Positions 18,984 to 29,369 of a stretch of DNA of 64,000 nucleotides are shown here, piece by piece. Position 1 is the first letter of the stretch, and every line of letters begins with the position of its first letter. A program made the translations under genes and the position numbers. The notes under the pieces were generated by a model. The model searched no databases. It worked only from the letters and a program-made list of their open reading frames with translations, and was not told where the DNA came from. Location: positions 248,001 through 312,000 of the forward strand of contig JAHDVF020000418.1 of the NCBI GenBank assembly GCA_022606425.2. The letters run 5' to 3'. The stretch is from Lepidostoma basale (taxonomy: Eukaryota; Arthropoda; Insecta; Trichoptera; Lepidostomatidae).

Positions 18984-19332
18984 GGGAGGTAGGAAGAGAG
19001 GATGGACTGCCACACTGCTCTTTCCTGATATATTTCTCTCGATTCCTCAACATTCATTCATCGTCTCTTGCACGCACGTCGATTTCTCCGACTCCTCACG
19101 TGGCCGACATTATTTTCCTCGGTCACGTTTTCCTCGGTCTTCCTCTATTTCTAGTTCGATTAACATCTTTAACATATATTTTTTTTACCATTCTTTCTTG
19201 ATTCATTCTTTCTATATGTCCAAACCATCTAAATGAAACTTTCATTATTTTGGTCATAACACTCTCATTAGCACCGCATTCACTTCTTATATTTTCATTC
19301 TACACTCCATCATACACAGATTTTACACACAT
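18984..19332 (-). pseudogene. LINE family A1 copy, degraded
   Basis: The minus strand carries the MCGK..., NKIMKVS, FGHIERMNQERMVKK, NRGRPRKT and RACKRR-like regions with deletions. No tail remains. Confidence 0.6.
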
Positions 19333-19335
19333 ACC

Positions 19336-19738
19336 TAACTAACCGTCACGCCATTTTCCCGGAGTGGTAGGCAGAGAGGATGGATCGCCACAGTGTCCTG
19401 GTATACCTCTCGGGATTCCTCTACATTCATATATCATACCATGCACGCACGTTGATTATTCCGACTTCGAATGTGGCCGCCTTTTAGTAATTGATTAATT
19501 TGGTCATGCCATGTTTTCCTCGGTCGTCCTCGGCTTCTTTTCCCACTCACGCTGCTTGTGTACAACTTTTTAACCATTCTACTCTCATCCATTCGTTCCA
19601 TATGTCCAAACCATCTCAGGGATCCTTTTACACACATTCGTCTAAGAGATCTCATTTCTACTTTGTTTATTATACTTTCATCTATATTTTGCCAGTTCCG
19701 TGTTTCGCCTATATACATAAGGTGTGTTTTTTTTATAT
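19336..19738 (-). pseudogene. LINE family A2 copy with GTTA tail
   Basis: The minus strand encodes MYIGETRNWQNIDESIINKV, EMRSLRRMCVKGSLRWFGHM, SSVSGKRSRGRPRKTWHDQI and NQLLKGGHIRSRNNQRACMV, then SILSAYHSGKMA and GTTAGTTAG. Confidence 0.75.
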
Positions 19739-19787
19739 TTAAAATGCGACAATGTAACATGTAAAAATATCCACAAACTTTTGAAAC

Positions 19788-19788
<1 letters not shown>

Positions 19789-19826
<38 letters not shown>
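19789..19826. repeat. TATC microsatellite at a Helitron 5' end
   Basis: About nine copies of TATC run directly into the Helitron start TCTATATAAATAAAAGG. Confidence 0.85.
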
Positions 19827-19828
<2 letters not shown>

Positions 19829-20161
19829 ATAAATAAAAGGCAGTTTTGGTTGTGTGTGTGGACTATTTCTGAGGTTATTCCTGAGCTGATCATTTTCCAA
19901 GTTATACACTTTACTAAATGGAGTATCCCGGTCGTCATAGGCATATTTTTGTTATTAATCGAGCTCTAATTAACTTTGTAAATTTATAAATTTTCGTAGT
20001 GCGAGCGAGTATAGACCTTCATGTTCGTATCACCTGAGTATCGATCTTTAGAGTCTATATTCGCTTGGCGTGATAAGATGCAAATTAGTGGCTTTTTTGA
20101 CTCTTTGTGTGGTCAGATATGAAATTAGTCGCTCTTTTGAACTGAAAAATATACGCACGTA

Positions 20162-21105
20162 TAGGGATGGGCAAAACGACTCATCTCAGGGATCTGATCT
20201 GAACGGTTCCGCTCAGCAAAGTGAGCCGACTCTTTTTAACGATCCACGGTTCACTATTTTGAGTCGTTCAAAGTTTGAAATTATTTTAGTGACCTTTTTT
20301 TTTGCTCCTCGACCAAAAAAGTTGATTCCGGTAAAAAAAAAAAATTCACCAGGATAAATTTTTTGTCGATGAGCTAAAAAAAAAATTCACAACGACAAAC
20401 AACTTTTTTGACAAACGACTCGATAATTATCAAGAAGAATCGGCTCACTTTACTGAGCGGAACCATTCAGCTCAGATCCCTTAAAAATAGTCGACTCTTT
20501 TGCAATAATATACGATTCACCGGAATTTTAACAAGAGTAAACTACGAAGTCGTCTTATTGATGAGAACCTGGAATTGTGCCTAAAATTAAGAATAACAAC
20601 AAACAAACATGCATCAGGCCCATAATAACATACGGAATCAAAGCAAGAGCAGACACTGTCAGAACCAGACTGCGACCTATTGTGGGGAGAACCGTTAGAG
20701 ATAGGATACCCAACGAATAAATTCGCAAATCCTGCAACATTGAAGACATAGTGAGATGGAGTAGGCAGAGACATCGAGAGAATGGATCCAGCAAGAATTC
20801 CTAATATCGTGATGCAAGAGACTCCAGAGGGCCGTCGACCACCAGGATGACCACCAAAGAGATGGAGAGAAGGAGTGCAAAAATTATAATAAAGGTTATC
20901 TAAATCAATAAACGTATTTGGCTCTCAATTTTTTTTTAAATCGTTGTAAAGTACGCATTTGGCTCTTTGGCTAATAAGTTTGCCGACCCCCCTGACCTAG
21001 CGGATCATTGAGCTGCCGCTCTTTTTTTTATGGATCATCCCTCACCCGCTCACCAAAAAGATTCGAATCTTTGAGTCGACTCGTGAGCGGATTGCCCATT
21101 CCTAT
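20162..21105. mobile_element. inverted-repeat DNA element, hAT-like ends
   Basis: The left end TAGGGATGGGCAAAACGACTC faces the right end GAGCGGATTGCCCATTCCTA. A strong internal inverted repeat pairs 20189-20232 with 20437-20480 (GGATCTGATCTGAACGGTTC and its partner). TAGGGATGGGCAA-type ends are common in hAT MITEs. No 8-bp target duplication is obvious. A J LINE fragment lies inside. Confidence 0.5.
20540..20900 (+). pseudogene. LINE family J fragment, degraded
   Basis: In mixed frames it reads ITYGIKARADTVRTRL, GRTVRDRIPNE, stop, IRKSCNIEDIVRWSRQRHRE and PPKRWREGVQK. The order matches the 439 and 59410 copies. Confidence 0.6.
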
Positions 21106-21473
21106 CTCTAAGCTATGTTTAAGACCAATTGGCATCAAAAACTCATTTCAGACTTTTTGTAAACTTGCCACCTTGGTAATGCCCAGCCTTCAATTGTTCA
21201 ATTCACATTAGTATTATTCAAGTTCACAGCAAGTTTGCTTGGATTAAACAAATGTTTTAAAGATATGAACTGAATTAGGATACACACACTCTTACACCTA
21301 TACACATGTCATTTTATCCAATAAAATAATTGATATTGAACTTTAATTGTATTTCTTTAATATATATTGGGTGTATTTATATACTCTAATATAGCAATAG
21401 CGAAGCGTTGCCGGGTCAGCTAGTTATATATAAATATAATTACTTACATAATTATACAAATATAATTACTCAA

Positions 21474-21957
21474 GCCTTATGTATGGGAGCGAAGCATGGA
21501 ACTGGCAAAAGAAGGATGAAAGTAGAATAAATGCAGTAGAAATGAGATCTCTTAGACGAATGTGTGGATACTCTGTATATGATAGAGTGTCGAATGAAAA
21601 TATAAGAAGTGAATGCGGTGGGAATAATGGTGTCATGAACAAAATAATGAAAGGATCTTAAGATGGTTTGGACATATGGAAAGAATGAATGAAGAAAGAA
21701 CGGTAAAAAAAGTGTATGTTAACGATGTAAATGGAACCAGAAATAGAGGAAGACCGAGAAAAACGTGGCACGATCAAATCAATCAAATATTGAATGTCGG
21801 CCATGTGAGGAGTCAGAGAAATCGACGCGCGTGCATGACGCGATGTATGAATGTTGAGGAATCGAGAGAAATATGTCAGGAAAGAAAAGTGTGGCAGTCT
21901 ATTCTTTCTGCCTACCCCTTCGGAGAGACGGCGTGATCGTTAGTTAGTTAGTTAGTT
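21474..21957 (+). pseudogene. LINE family A1 copy with GTTA tail
   Basis: It encodes MYGSEAWNWQKKDESRINAV, EMRSLRRMCGYSVYDRVSNE, a break at the SLRWFGH site, MERMNEERTVKKVYVNDVNG and ILNVGHVRSQRNRRACMTRC, ending SILSAYPFGETA, a stop and GTTAGTTAGTTAGTTA. One frame break separates the two halves. Confidence 0.82.
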
Positions 21958-21984
21958 AATTATAACTATAATTTGTGTTAAAAA

Positions 21985-22036
21985 AATTAACAGTTAATAA
22001 TGTTGAAGTGTCATAGTGTTTCGGCCAAAAAAAATT
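21985..22036 (+). repeat. repeat family K fragment
   Basis: TTAACAGTTAATAATGTTGA, then TCATAGTGTTTCGGCCAAAA, match the outer flank of the K copies at 45.78 and 60.0 kb. Confidence 0.4.
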
Positions 22037-22487
22037 ATTATTAAATTTAAATTTTAAAAATTATTTTAAGCATGCCATTTTTATAAGAGTCGCATGTGGC
22101 TCGTGGGACGCGGTTTTCCGACCACTGCTTCGCACTACCAACAAAATAATTCGATTGAAGTTGCGCCAATCGGAGGCGTCAATCACATTACTCGCTTTTA
22201 GAATATAATTAGCGTACTGTGTGTGTATTCAATTAGAAAAGTTCAGTATTTATTATTTTACGTAACGCAAAAGGGGGCGCCCTCTGACATCCGCAGGCAT
22301 TACTCAACCGCAGAGGCGAGCAGACCATATCGAGGGCTTGGAGGTGGCAGCCCAGGTTATTGCGCAACACTTGAAGCAGAACTTACGATGCGCTGTGGAA
22401 AAAATACAGCGTGTTCACGAAAAAACTTCGCATTTCAATAATACTAGGCCGTCATTTTATATGTAGTGCGAATTAATTCGATATTGT
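22037..22487. other. unrecognised unique-looking segment
   Basis: It contains AGAGTCGCATGTGGCTCGTG and TTTTCCGACCACTG, which resemble hAT remnants, and a GC-richer stretch at 22270-22400 with a 72-codon open frame. That frame shows no family motif and is not called as a gene. Confidence 0.35.
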
Positions 22488-23245
22488 TTTTTACAACATT
22501 TTGAATGTATACAAATACGTGAAGACGAATAACTGGATTTCACCCATTGCGGGCTATCAATTTTAAGAATCAATTGTATCTCAATAGAGACGAAGATGCA
22601 AATTAGAAACAGAATATGGTTGATCGAGGTTTGTCAGACATGATGATCATAAGAAGGAAGGTGGAATGGGGAATGTTGTATTATGACAGATCATAAGTCC
22701 TGTAAACACTTTGATCAACCATATTCTGTTTCCAATTTGCCTCTTCGTCTCTATTGAGATACAATTGATTCTTAAAATTGATAGTCCGCAATGGGTGAAA
22801 TCCAGTTGTTCGTCTACAAGTATTTGTATACATTCAAAATGTTGTAAAAAACAAAAAACTGGTCAAAACTATAGCATATAGATTGGAGTGACATCTCTAG
22901 GCGGTTTCTAGCAATGCGCTAAATGGCGGTAGCCTTTCACATTGCGTTAAAAATATATTCTGATTAATGCTTAAAATACAATCTTCATACATGGCGTTAG
23001 TGTGTAGATTGAATAAACTACCATGCAAAGGGTGGTGTTGCAGATTGACATATATACAACTTCCAAAAATTTGTCAGACATGGTGGTCATAAGAAAAAAA
23101 TGGGGAATGTTGTATTACATAAAGCGTGCGCTTAACCCAACCAATGACAGGTCATAAGTCATGTAAACACCTCGATCAACCATATTCTGTTTCCAATTTG
23201 CATCTTCGTCTCTATTGAGATACAATTGATTCTTAAAATCGATAT
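22488..23245. repeat. repeat family H, foldback plus second unit
   Basis: Arms 22493-22629 and 22709-22845 form a long inverted repeat of the H end and inner segment. A second unit follows (22846-23245) with AGCAATGCGCTAAATGGCGG, ATATATACAACTTCCAAAAA and the TCGTCTCTATTGAGATACAA end. Confidence 0.7.
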
Positions 23246-23258
23246 TGTTTTATTTTGT

Positions 23259-23440
23259 TGAATCGATCTTTATAGCGCGAGCCAAATTTATGTAAAGGGT
23301 ATAGCTATCATATTGATTCTAGTGACATGTGATAGGTAGCTAGACTATCGCCATTTTATTGTCACGTAAATTTTGCATCAGATCAAAGACAGTGTTACAA
23401 TCACACTGCCATCGCCGGGAATCGAACCCGGGACCTTCGG
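23259..23440 (-). mobile_element. tRNA-derived SINE, 5' truncated
   Basis: The B box complement GGAATCGAACC and the body (GACAGTGTTACAATCACACT, TGTGATAGGTAGCTAG, CGCGAGCCAAATTTATGTAA) are present. The copy stops at CCTTCGG, so the A box is lost. Confidence 0.8.
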
Positions 23441-23483
23441 ACAGATGGTTTGGACGTGCGTATTTTATTTGAATGACATGTCA

Positions 23484-23510
23484 TGTTTCGCCTGTCTAAG
23501 ACACATGTAA
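23484..23510 (-). other. hammerhead-like motif, partial
   Basis: The minus strand reads GTCTTAGACAGGCGAAACATGACATG. It keeps the stem-loop side and GAAAC but not the CTGANGA half. Confidence 0.25.
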
Positions 23511-23708
23511 AGGAAATATATTTAAATGGCGTAAATGAAACTAGAAATAGAGGAAGACCTTGGAAAACGTGGCATGATCAAATAAATAAAATATTAAATG
23601 TCGGCCACGTGAGGAGTCGGAGATATCGACGTGCGCGCATGAAACGATGTACGAATATTGAGGAATCAAGAGAAATAGCAGTGTGGCGGTCCATTGGCGT
23701 GATGTTAG
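23511..23708 (+). pseudogene. LINE family A1 fragment
   Basis: It encodes HVKEIYLNGVNETRNRGRPW, KTWHDQINKILNVGHVRSRR, RRARMKRCTNIEESREIAVW and then SIGVM, losing the end of the SILSAYPFGE block. Confidence 0.7.
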
Positions 23709-23744
23709 GCTTCATCGTCCGGACCGGAAGAGTTTTCTGAGATC

Positions 23745-24298
23745 CCAATGTGGCCAGAGTCCTATACAACGTGTTGGTTCGGAGCAGACTCGAAAGTGGT
23801 TCTGTGATATGGAGTCCTCACGAGGCGAGATATTTTGTTATGCTGGAGAGGGTTCAGAAAAAAATTCTGAGGTATCTCTACATGAGGGAGTATGGTAGTT
23901 ATCGGGGGCTCTATCCCACGGCATTTCTTTTAAGAATGCTCGGAACCAATTCTCTACAGTTTCGAAGAGATGGACATCTCATAACCCATTTCTTTAGATT
24001 AATCAGGGGATATTTCGAGAACTCGGCCGTGCTGGAGGATGTTGGTCTTTTTGTCCCCGATAAATATCTCCGACAGCGACAGCACAGATTGTTTTACCTA
24101 CCGGCCACCAGAACCAACCTGCCTCTGGTGACACCGGTGGGAAGAGCAATTAGTCTGCTGAACGCGGTCTCCCCGGAGATCGACGTCTTTCATATTAGTG
24201 AAGGTACGTTCAAGGGAGAAATACTCTTGACTTTAGAAAGCATCTTGTCTTCCTTATGTGGAACCATCTCTAATGCGTTCCTGGTATTATGTTGTATG
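23745..24298 (+). pseudogene. LINE family D, longest open copy
   Basis: A 183-codon open frame encodes NVLVRSRLESGSVIWSPHEA, FVMLERVQKKILRYLYMREY, YPTAFLLRMLGTNSLQFRRD, FVPDKYLRQRQHRLFYLPAT and TLESILSSLCG. The SRLEsgSviWsPh...ErVQkkiLRyl order is the C-terminal end of jockey/CR1-type LINE reverse transcriptases. The 5' RT part is missing. Confidence 0.78.
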
Positions 24299-24302
24299 TA
24301 AC

Positions 24303-24640
24303 TAGCTAACTAACTAGCCATTACGCCGTCTCCCCGGAAGGGTAGGAAGAAAGAATGGACCGCCACACTGTTCTGTCCTGACAAACTTTTCTCGCTTCCT
24401 CTACATTTGTACATCTTGTCATGAACGCACGTCAATTTCTCCGACTCCTCATGTGACCGACATTCAATATTTTATTGATTTGATCGTGCCACGTTTTCCT
24501 CGGCCTTCCTTTATTTCTAGCTCTGTTCACGTCGTTTACATATACCTTCTTTTCTCTCCTTTCAATATTTTGTCTGTTTTTCCATACATTCTTCTTAGTG
24601 ATCTTGTCAGTCCCAGGCTTCGCTTCCATACATGAGAAAT
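24303..24640 (-). pseudogene. LINE family A1 copy
   Basis: The GTTA tail complement (CTAGCTAACTAACTAG) is at its start, directly after the D copy. The minus strand encodes EAKPGTDKITKKNVWK, VYVNDVNRARNKGRPRKTWH and DQINKILNVGHMRSRRN. Internal deletions remove the GHMERM part. Confidence 0.7.
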
Positions 24641-24960
24641 GACACTAGAATGCTGCCATATCTGCTTCAATGGGTGTATTCCTATTGGTGGTGTCGATTT
24701 TGAAATAGAATTCATTACGCCGGTTGAGGATACGATGTAGCTTCACCCACTTTAGGGAAGTGTGATATTTATTATTTACACACCGTGAACACGCGGACAG
24801 GTAGGGGCACAAGTCACACTAGTTCAGAGCCGGCACAGAACGATTGCGCATGCGCTAGGAAAGTGCGAGTTGGCCTTTACCATAGGGGCCCAAGTCAAAA
24901 TAAAATATAAACTTTAAAAAAACATATTAATAGTATTATACTTAGGAAATTGAAAATAAC
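24641..24960. other. unrecognised segment
   Basis: It includes a TTGCGCATGCGC palindrome near 24844. Its start, TGCCTATTGGTGG-like, also appears at 25228 and 48400. No gene was found. Confidence 0.35.
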
Positions 24961-25310
24961 TTTGTTTAATCCACAAAATATTAAAAAAACACGACATGTT
25001 TCGGAGGATACCTCCATCTTCAGGTGTAAAAATATAATAAAAACTAAACAAAGAAAGACTAATATAAAAACGCATTTAATATTCGATACAATAATTTAAA
25101 TTTAAAAATTAACCTGGGCTATTTGTTATAAGTACTAATATTTTTTTTTTTATCAGTAAGAACTAATAAATAATATTAAATAATAATAATACATGATGAT
25201 AATATAAAAAAAAATATTAAAAAAATATGCCTATTGGTGGCGATGAGGTTCGCAACCCATCACACCGCGTCTCCCGTGGGGCGAAAAGAGAAGGATGGAG
25301 TGCCGCATCA
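24961..25310. repeat. dispersed repeat M with hammerhead-like motif
   Basis: The minus strand carries CCTGAAGATGGAGGTATCCTC, CGAAACATGTCGTG and a TTAAACAAAGTTATTTTC leader. The part from 25120 to 25310 (AAGTACTAATA, AAGAACTAATAAATAATA, CCTATTGGTGGCGATGAGGT) recurs at 48.34-48.41 and 48.87-48.96 kb. Confidence 0.5.
24993..25024 (-). ncRNA. hammerhead-ribozyme-like motif
   Basis: The minus strand reads CCTGAAGATGGAGGTATCC, then TCCGAAACATGTC. The core halves CTGAAGA and GAAA flank a perfect GGAGG-TAT-CCTCC stem, and GTC follows as the possible cleavage site. One extra base (T) lies between the first core half and the stem, which departs from the canonical fold. Confidence 0.4.
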
Positions 25311-25315
25311 GTAAA

Positions 25316-25388
25316 AGTGTGACAGTCCATTCTTTCTGCTTACCCTTTCGGGGAGACGGCGTGATGGTTAGTTAGTTAGTTTTTGTTA
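25316..25388 (+). pseudogene. LINE family A1 extreme 3' end
   Basis: GTGTGACAGTCCATTCTTTC, CCCTTTCGGGGAGACGGCGT and GATGGTTAGTTAGTTAG. It is a short 5'-truncated insert. Confidence 0.6.
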
Positions 25389-25520
25389 AATGTTTCTCAA
25401 CATGGTTACATATATACAATTTTCAAAAAATAATTGTCAGACGTGGTGTTCGTAAGAAGGGCGGAATGGGGAATGTTGTATTACATAAAGCGATCGCTTA
25501 ACCCGACCAATGACTTGAAT
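25389..25520 (-). repeat. repeat family H fragment
   Basis: ATATATACAATTTTCAAAAA, GGCGGAATGGGGAATGTTGT and TAACCCGACCAATGAC. It is followed at 25541-25615 by a plus-strand copy of the M leader. Confidence 0.6.
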
Positions 25521-25639
25521 TCTAAATGATTAATTTGCATTTGCCGAATCATGTCGTGTTTTTTAATATTTTTTTTTTAATATTTTGTGGATTAAACAAA
25601 GTTATTTTCAATTTCCTAAGTATATTAAAAAAAACATCC

Positions 25640-25992
25640 TAAGTTTTTTTTCTGACATACTTTTCTCGCTTCCTCGACATTCATACATCGTATCATGGTC
25701 GATTTCTCCGACTCCTCGCGTGACCGACATTCAATATTTCATTGATTTGACGACGTGCCACGTTTTTCTCGGTCTTCCTCTATTTCTAGTTACATTTACA
25801 TTGTTAACATGTACTTTTTTACCATTCACTATTTCCGTGTGTCCATCCTTTCATTATTTTGTTCATAACACTTTCGTTCGCATCGCATTCATTTCTTATA
25901 TTTTCATTCGACACTCTATCATACACAGATTTTACACCTTCATCTAAGAGATCTCATTTCATGCTAAGAGTCGGTACAAGAACACCAAGGTC
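25640..25992 (-). pseudogene. LINE family A1 copy, degraded
   Basis: The minus strand shows VYDRVSNENIRNECDANESV-like, NKIMKG, GRPRKTWHVVKSNE-like and RSRRN blocks. The tail is lost. An internal deletion joins EMRSLR to LVPTL. Confidence 0.6.
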
Positions 25993-26384
25993 GCATTGTA
26001 TTGACGTGCATAATCCCAAGGAAATGATTTTTGTTTATTGAATGAAGCCGTTATAATCCGAAGCCGCAGTTGCATCAGATCACCGAAACCAGTATTGGCT
26101 TGCTCCAGCGAGAGTCCATGGTCTATAGTCCATACTAGAGTGATCTCGGAACACCGATCTGATCCGGGTAAAGCGAGGCGAGTATTGCAATTTTGAAATA
26201 ATGATTTCAATGAGCGAATAGCCAAAATCGTGCCTTTCAAAAATGTGTCTCTGCACAACGTTATTAAGATTCACCATACTTAAAAAAAACATGTACGCAC
26301 GTAAGAAGTTAAACTTCTTTGTAAGTAATATTATATTTTTTCAATTCATAAAAAAACAGTGTCAAGTTTTTGTAAACGCACTGT
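25993..26384. other. unrecognised segment
   Basis: No motif or repeat match found. An open minus-strand frame of 99 codons (26258-25959) has no recognisable domain. Confidence 0.35.
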
Positions 26385-26790
26385 TGCAAAAAAAATGGCA
26401 GTGCACAATAGTGTTCTTGTACCGACCCTTATGTATGGAATCGAAGCATGGAACTGACCAAAGAAGGATGAAAGTAGAATAAACGCAGTAGAAACGAGAT
26501 CTCTTAGACGAATGTGTTGATACACTGTGTGTGATAGAGTGTCGAATGAAAATATAAGAAGTGAATGAAAGTGTTATGAACTAAATAATGAAAGGATCAT
26601 TTAGATGGTTTGGACACATGAAAAGAAAGAATTGTAAAAAAGGTATATGTTAACGATGTAAATGGAACCAGAAATAAAGTAAGACCGAGGAAAACGTGGC
26701 ACGATCAAATAAATCAAATATTGAATGTCGGCCACGTGAGGAGTCAGAGAAATCGACGCGCGTGCATGATACGATGTATGAATGTTGGTT
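26385..26790 (+). pseudogene. LINE family A1 copy, degraded
   Basis: AVHNSVLVPTLMYGIEAWN, stop, KKDESRINAVETRSLRRMC and VYVNDVNGTRNKVRPRKTWH run in shifted frames to RRACMIRCMNVG. It is truncated at the 3' side before the tail. Confidence 0.65.
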
Positions 26791-26814
26791 CACTATTGCA
26801 AACAATATTCCTAA

Positions 26815-27081
26815 GCCTTGGTTCTCACGGCATTGTACTGCACGTTTTTTTGCAGTATACGTTTTTACGAATAAGTAGTGGCCTATACTCGTACATTGTA
26901 CATAGAACTGTTCACACGTCCTGTGTGATTGGGGAATGAAAATTGCCGCTACTTAGTTTTTACACGTACTGTATACGTAAAAAAAACGTGCAGTACAATG
27001 CCATGTAAATACCCGGCTGATCGTGCGTTTAAAATCGAATACGACAAAAAACGTGCAGTGCAATACCGTGTGAACCGAGGC
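26815..27081. mobile_element. Harbinger-like MITE, 267 bp
   Basis: The ends GCCTTGGTTCTCACGGCATT and (complement of) AATACCGTGTGAACCGAGGC are inverted repeats. TAA flanks both sides (26812-26814 and 27082-27084), as in the PIF/Harbinger superfamily. An inner second arm (ACGTGCAGTACAATGCC at about 26986) makes a further foldback. Confidence 0.7.
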
Positions 27082-27084
27082 TAA

Positions 27085-27440
27085 GCCGAACGGACACTGC
27101 TATGTGGCTTAAAATTTGAAAAAAAAAAAAAAAAAGTGAATACGTAACCACTTGTCGCCGTATTGATTACCATAACAAGAGACTGCAGTCGATTTTATTG
27201 GGATTCGGTGGGCGGTGGCTGTACCGGTTATTGGAAAATAATTACAGCACCAATCATTGCGAAAGACGCTAAAATTGGAATGATATCAAGGACGTATCAA
27301 TGCCGGAGAAATTTCTTACAGCACCCTGTCACATACCGTTCACACGCCTCGGATTGCCACACCGAAGCAGTTCAAAACTGTACATCCAAACATAGTCAAA
27401 TGATTTTATTAAAAATTTTAAGTTTTTAAATAATAAAAAC
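27085..27440. other. unrecognised segment
   Basis: An A16 run lies at about 27119-27134. An 88-codon open frame (27163-27429) has no recognisable motif. Confidence 0.35.
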
Positions 27441-27443
27441 TAA

Positions 27444-27795
27444 CGAACTATCACGCCGTCTCCCCGGGTGTAAGCAGAAAGCATTCTGTCGATTCCTCAA
27501 CATTTATACATCGTGTCATGCACGCACGTCTATTTCTCCGACTCCTCACTTGGCCGACATACAATATTAGATTTATTTGATCGTGTCACGTTTTCCTCGG
27601 TCTTCCTCTATTTTTAGTTCCATTTACATCATTAACATATAATTTTTTAATATTGTTTCTTCAAACATTCTTTCCATGTATCCAAACTGTCTTATTGTCC
27701 CATTGATTATTTTGTTTATAACATTTTCATTCACACCGCATTCACATCTTATTTTTTCATTCGACACTCTATCATTACACAATCGTCTAGGAGAT
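27444..27795 (-). pseudogene. LINE family A1 copy, degraded
   Basis: The complement of the ...GGAGACGGCGTGATAG end and the GRPRKT, NKINQWDNK and LRRLC regions are visible, with several deletions. Confidence 0.6.
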
Positions 27796-28060
27796 CTCAT
27801 AAAACTTCAGAAAACTGACGTTTTCATTCGTATTAATTCAATATTCAACGATATTTTTATTAGAACTATTTCCACTTTTGTCTTTATCTCTGTCTATCAG
27901 CGACCAACGTCATCGGGTGTTGTAACACCTGTTTATGAATCATAATATTTGTTATAAAAAAATCATAAACGTTCCAAAATAAATATTTATAACATCTGTC
28001 AGATCATGTAAACAATATTATCTTCTACTACTCCTTATTTGAATAGATCTGACGATCTGT
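27796..28060. repeat. L-type repeat tail and spacer
   Basis: ATAAAACTTCAGAAAACTGA, then CGTTTTCATTCGTATTAATT, match the sequence downstream of the hammerhead-like motif at 44.0 and 62.5 kb. The rest is AT-rich. Confidence 0.4.
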
Positions 28061-28077
28061 GACACAGAGATCCAGCT

Positions 28078-28617
28078 GTCCCTCCATCTCTTAGGCGGTC
28101 TGGAGGCGATTTCACCATCCATTCGGGATACATGGTCCCTTCAGTATCTTCTTCTGGATCTACTCCACTGAACGATATCCTCTATATCGCAGGTCTTAGT
28201 AGTCCCTTGGTTCGCACAGTGTCAGCCCGCGTCTCTACAGCGTACGTCATGATAGGTCGCACGCATGTGCTTGTTCTTCCAGACCAGATTCTTCAGGCAT
28301 CCTGACACGGCAGAGGCTTTACTGACTTGTTCACGTACTTCGGTATAAAGGTCACTTTGGCTGCAGATCTCCACTCCCAAATACCTGAAACTCATCACCT
28401 GCTTCACAGGTATATCATCAACAGTCAGCTTACATCTTGCAGGTTGCCTAGATATAGTGAGACTTTTTGTTTTATTGACTGATATAGCCATATTTAGCCT
28501 TTGGGATACTGTGTGGAATTTGTACAACATTCTTTGCAGGTCATCTTCAGACTCTGCTATTAATGCGGCATCGTCCGCATAGCAAATGACGTATGTATCT
28601 TTATAAGATGAAAACAA
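28078..28617 (-). pseudogene. LINE family J copy with RT YADD motif
   Basis: The minus strand encodes DTYVICYADDAALIAESEDD with the catalytic YADD box, RLNMAISVNKTKSLTISRQP, FRYLGVEICSQSDLYTEVRE and ASAVSGCLKNLVWKNKHMRA. After a deletion and frameshift come DIEDIVQWSRSRRRY, DHVSRMDGEIASRPPKRW and RDSWIS. It is the J copy reaching furthest 5'. Confidence 0.75.
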
Positions 28618-28672
28618 TATTATAATATTTTAAATCTGTATGTATATTTATAAGATGTATGACTGAAGAAGG

Positions 28673-28693
28673 ACTGGTTGTCCGAAACATGTC
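28673..28693 (+). ncRNA. hammerhead-ribozyme-like motif
   Basis: CTGAAGAAGGACTGGTTGTC, then CGAAACATGTC. The core halves CTGAAGA and GAAA flank a GGAC-TGGTT-GTCC stem, with one extra base (A) before the stem. GTC follows. An AT-rich leader continues to about 28860. Confidence 0.4.
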
Positions 28694-28887
28694 TATGTAA
28701 TTTTTTTTTAATGTAAGTGTTGTATAAACGAAGTGTATAAAAAAAGAAAAAGAGAAATAAAGCAATTACCACACAAAGTATGGTAAATACAGAAGAAATA
28801 AATAGAGTTTTATATTTTAACAGTATTTTCTATAACATTTATTATATTTTACCATGTTAAGGCATTATCAAATGGACATTTAACGGT

Positions 28888-29068
28888 CCTGGCATGACCA
28901 AATTATACATTATTAAAAGACGGTCACATTAGAAGTCGGGAAAATTTACTAACTTGCGTGTTAATGTAGAAGAATATCGAGAGGTGTGTCAGGATAGACC
29001 AGTGTGACAGTCTATCTTATCCGCCTACCCCTCCGGAGAAACGGGGTGATGATTAGTTAGTTAGTAAG
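28888..29068 (+). pseudogene. LINE family A2 3' end
   Basis: SWHDQIIHY-like, then CVNVEEYREVCQDRPV, stop, SILSAYPSGETG-like, and GATTAGTTAGTTAGTAAG. Confidence 0.6.
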
Positions 29069-29330
29069 TCCTATTTCTACCTACAGGAGACCAATCTAAT
29101 GCCCCCTGAGCGATGCAGGTTGGATTCCATCTCAGGGTGTGACCAACCCACAGCCATTTGCGTCTAGCGACCTGTTTTTTAACTGACCTTTCAACTAGCA
29201 TAGCCCAGAGAACGGCATTTGACTCGTATGGGCCCAAAATATCGTAAATATTAAGCGGAAACCACCTATTTATAAACACATGGAGTTTCCCAATTACGTA
29301 CGCAGTAAATTTCCAATTCTCGCATCCTTG
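29069..29330 (-). pseudogene. LINE family E fragment
   Basis: The minus strand encodes MFINRWFPLNIYDILGPYES, KKQVARRKWLWVGHTLRWNP and TCIAQGALDWSPVGR. The WxGHTLRxNPxCIxxxALDWxP block is the E signature. Confidence 0.65.
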
Positions 29331-29369
29331 AGGATATCAGCAAAACAAAATGGACCTTTTTATCGATTT

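Larger units (their letters stand above)
19824..21423 (+). mobile_element. Helitron 2, non-autonomous
   Basis: It starts TCTATATAAATAAAAGGCAG after an A and ends GTTGCCGGGTCAGCTAG before a T, the same 3' end as Helitron 1 (GGGTCAGCTAG). The body holds an inverted-repeat element and a J LINE fragment. No helicase is visible. Length is about 1.6 kb. Confidence 0.6.
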
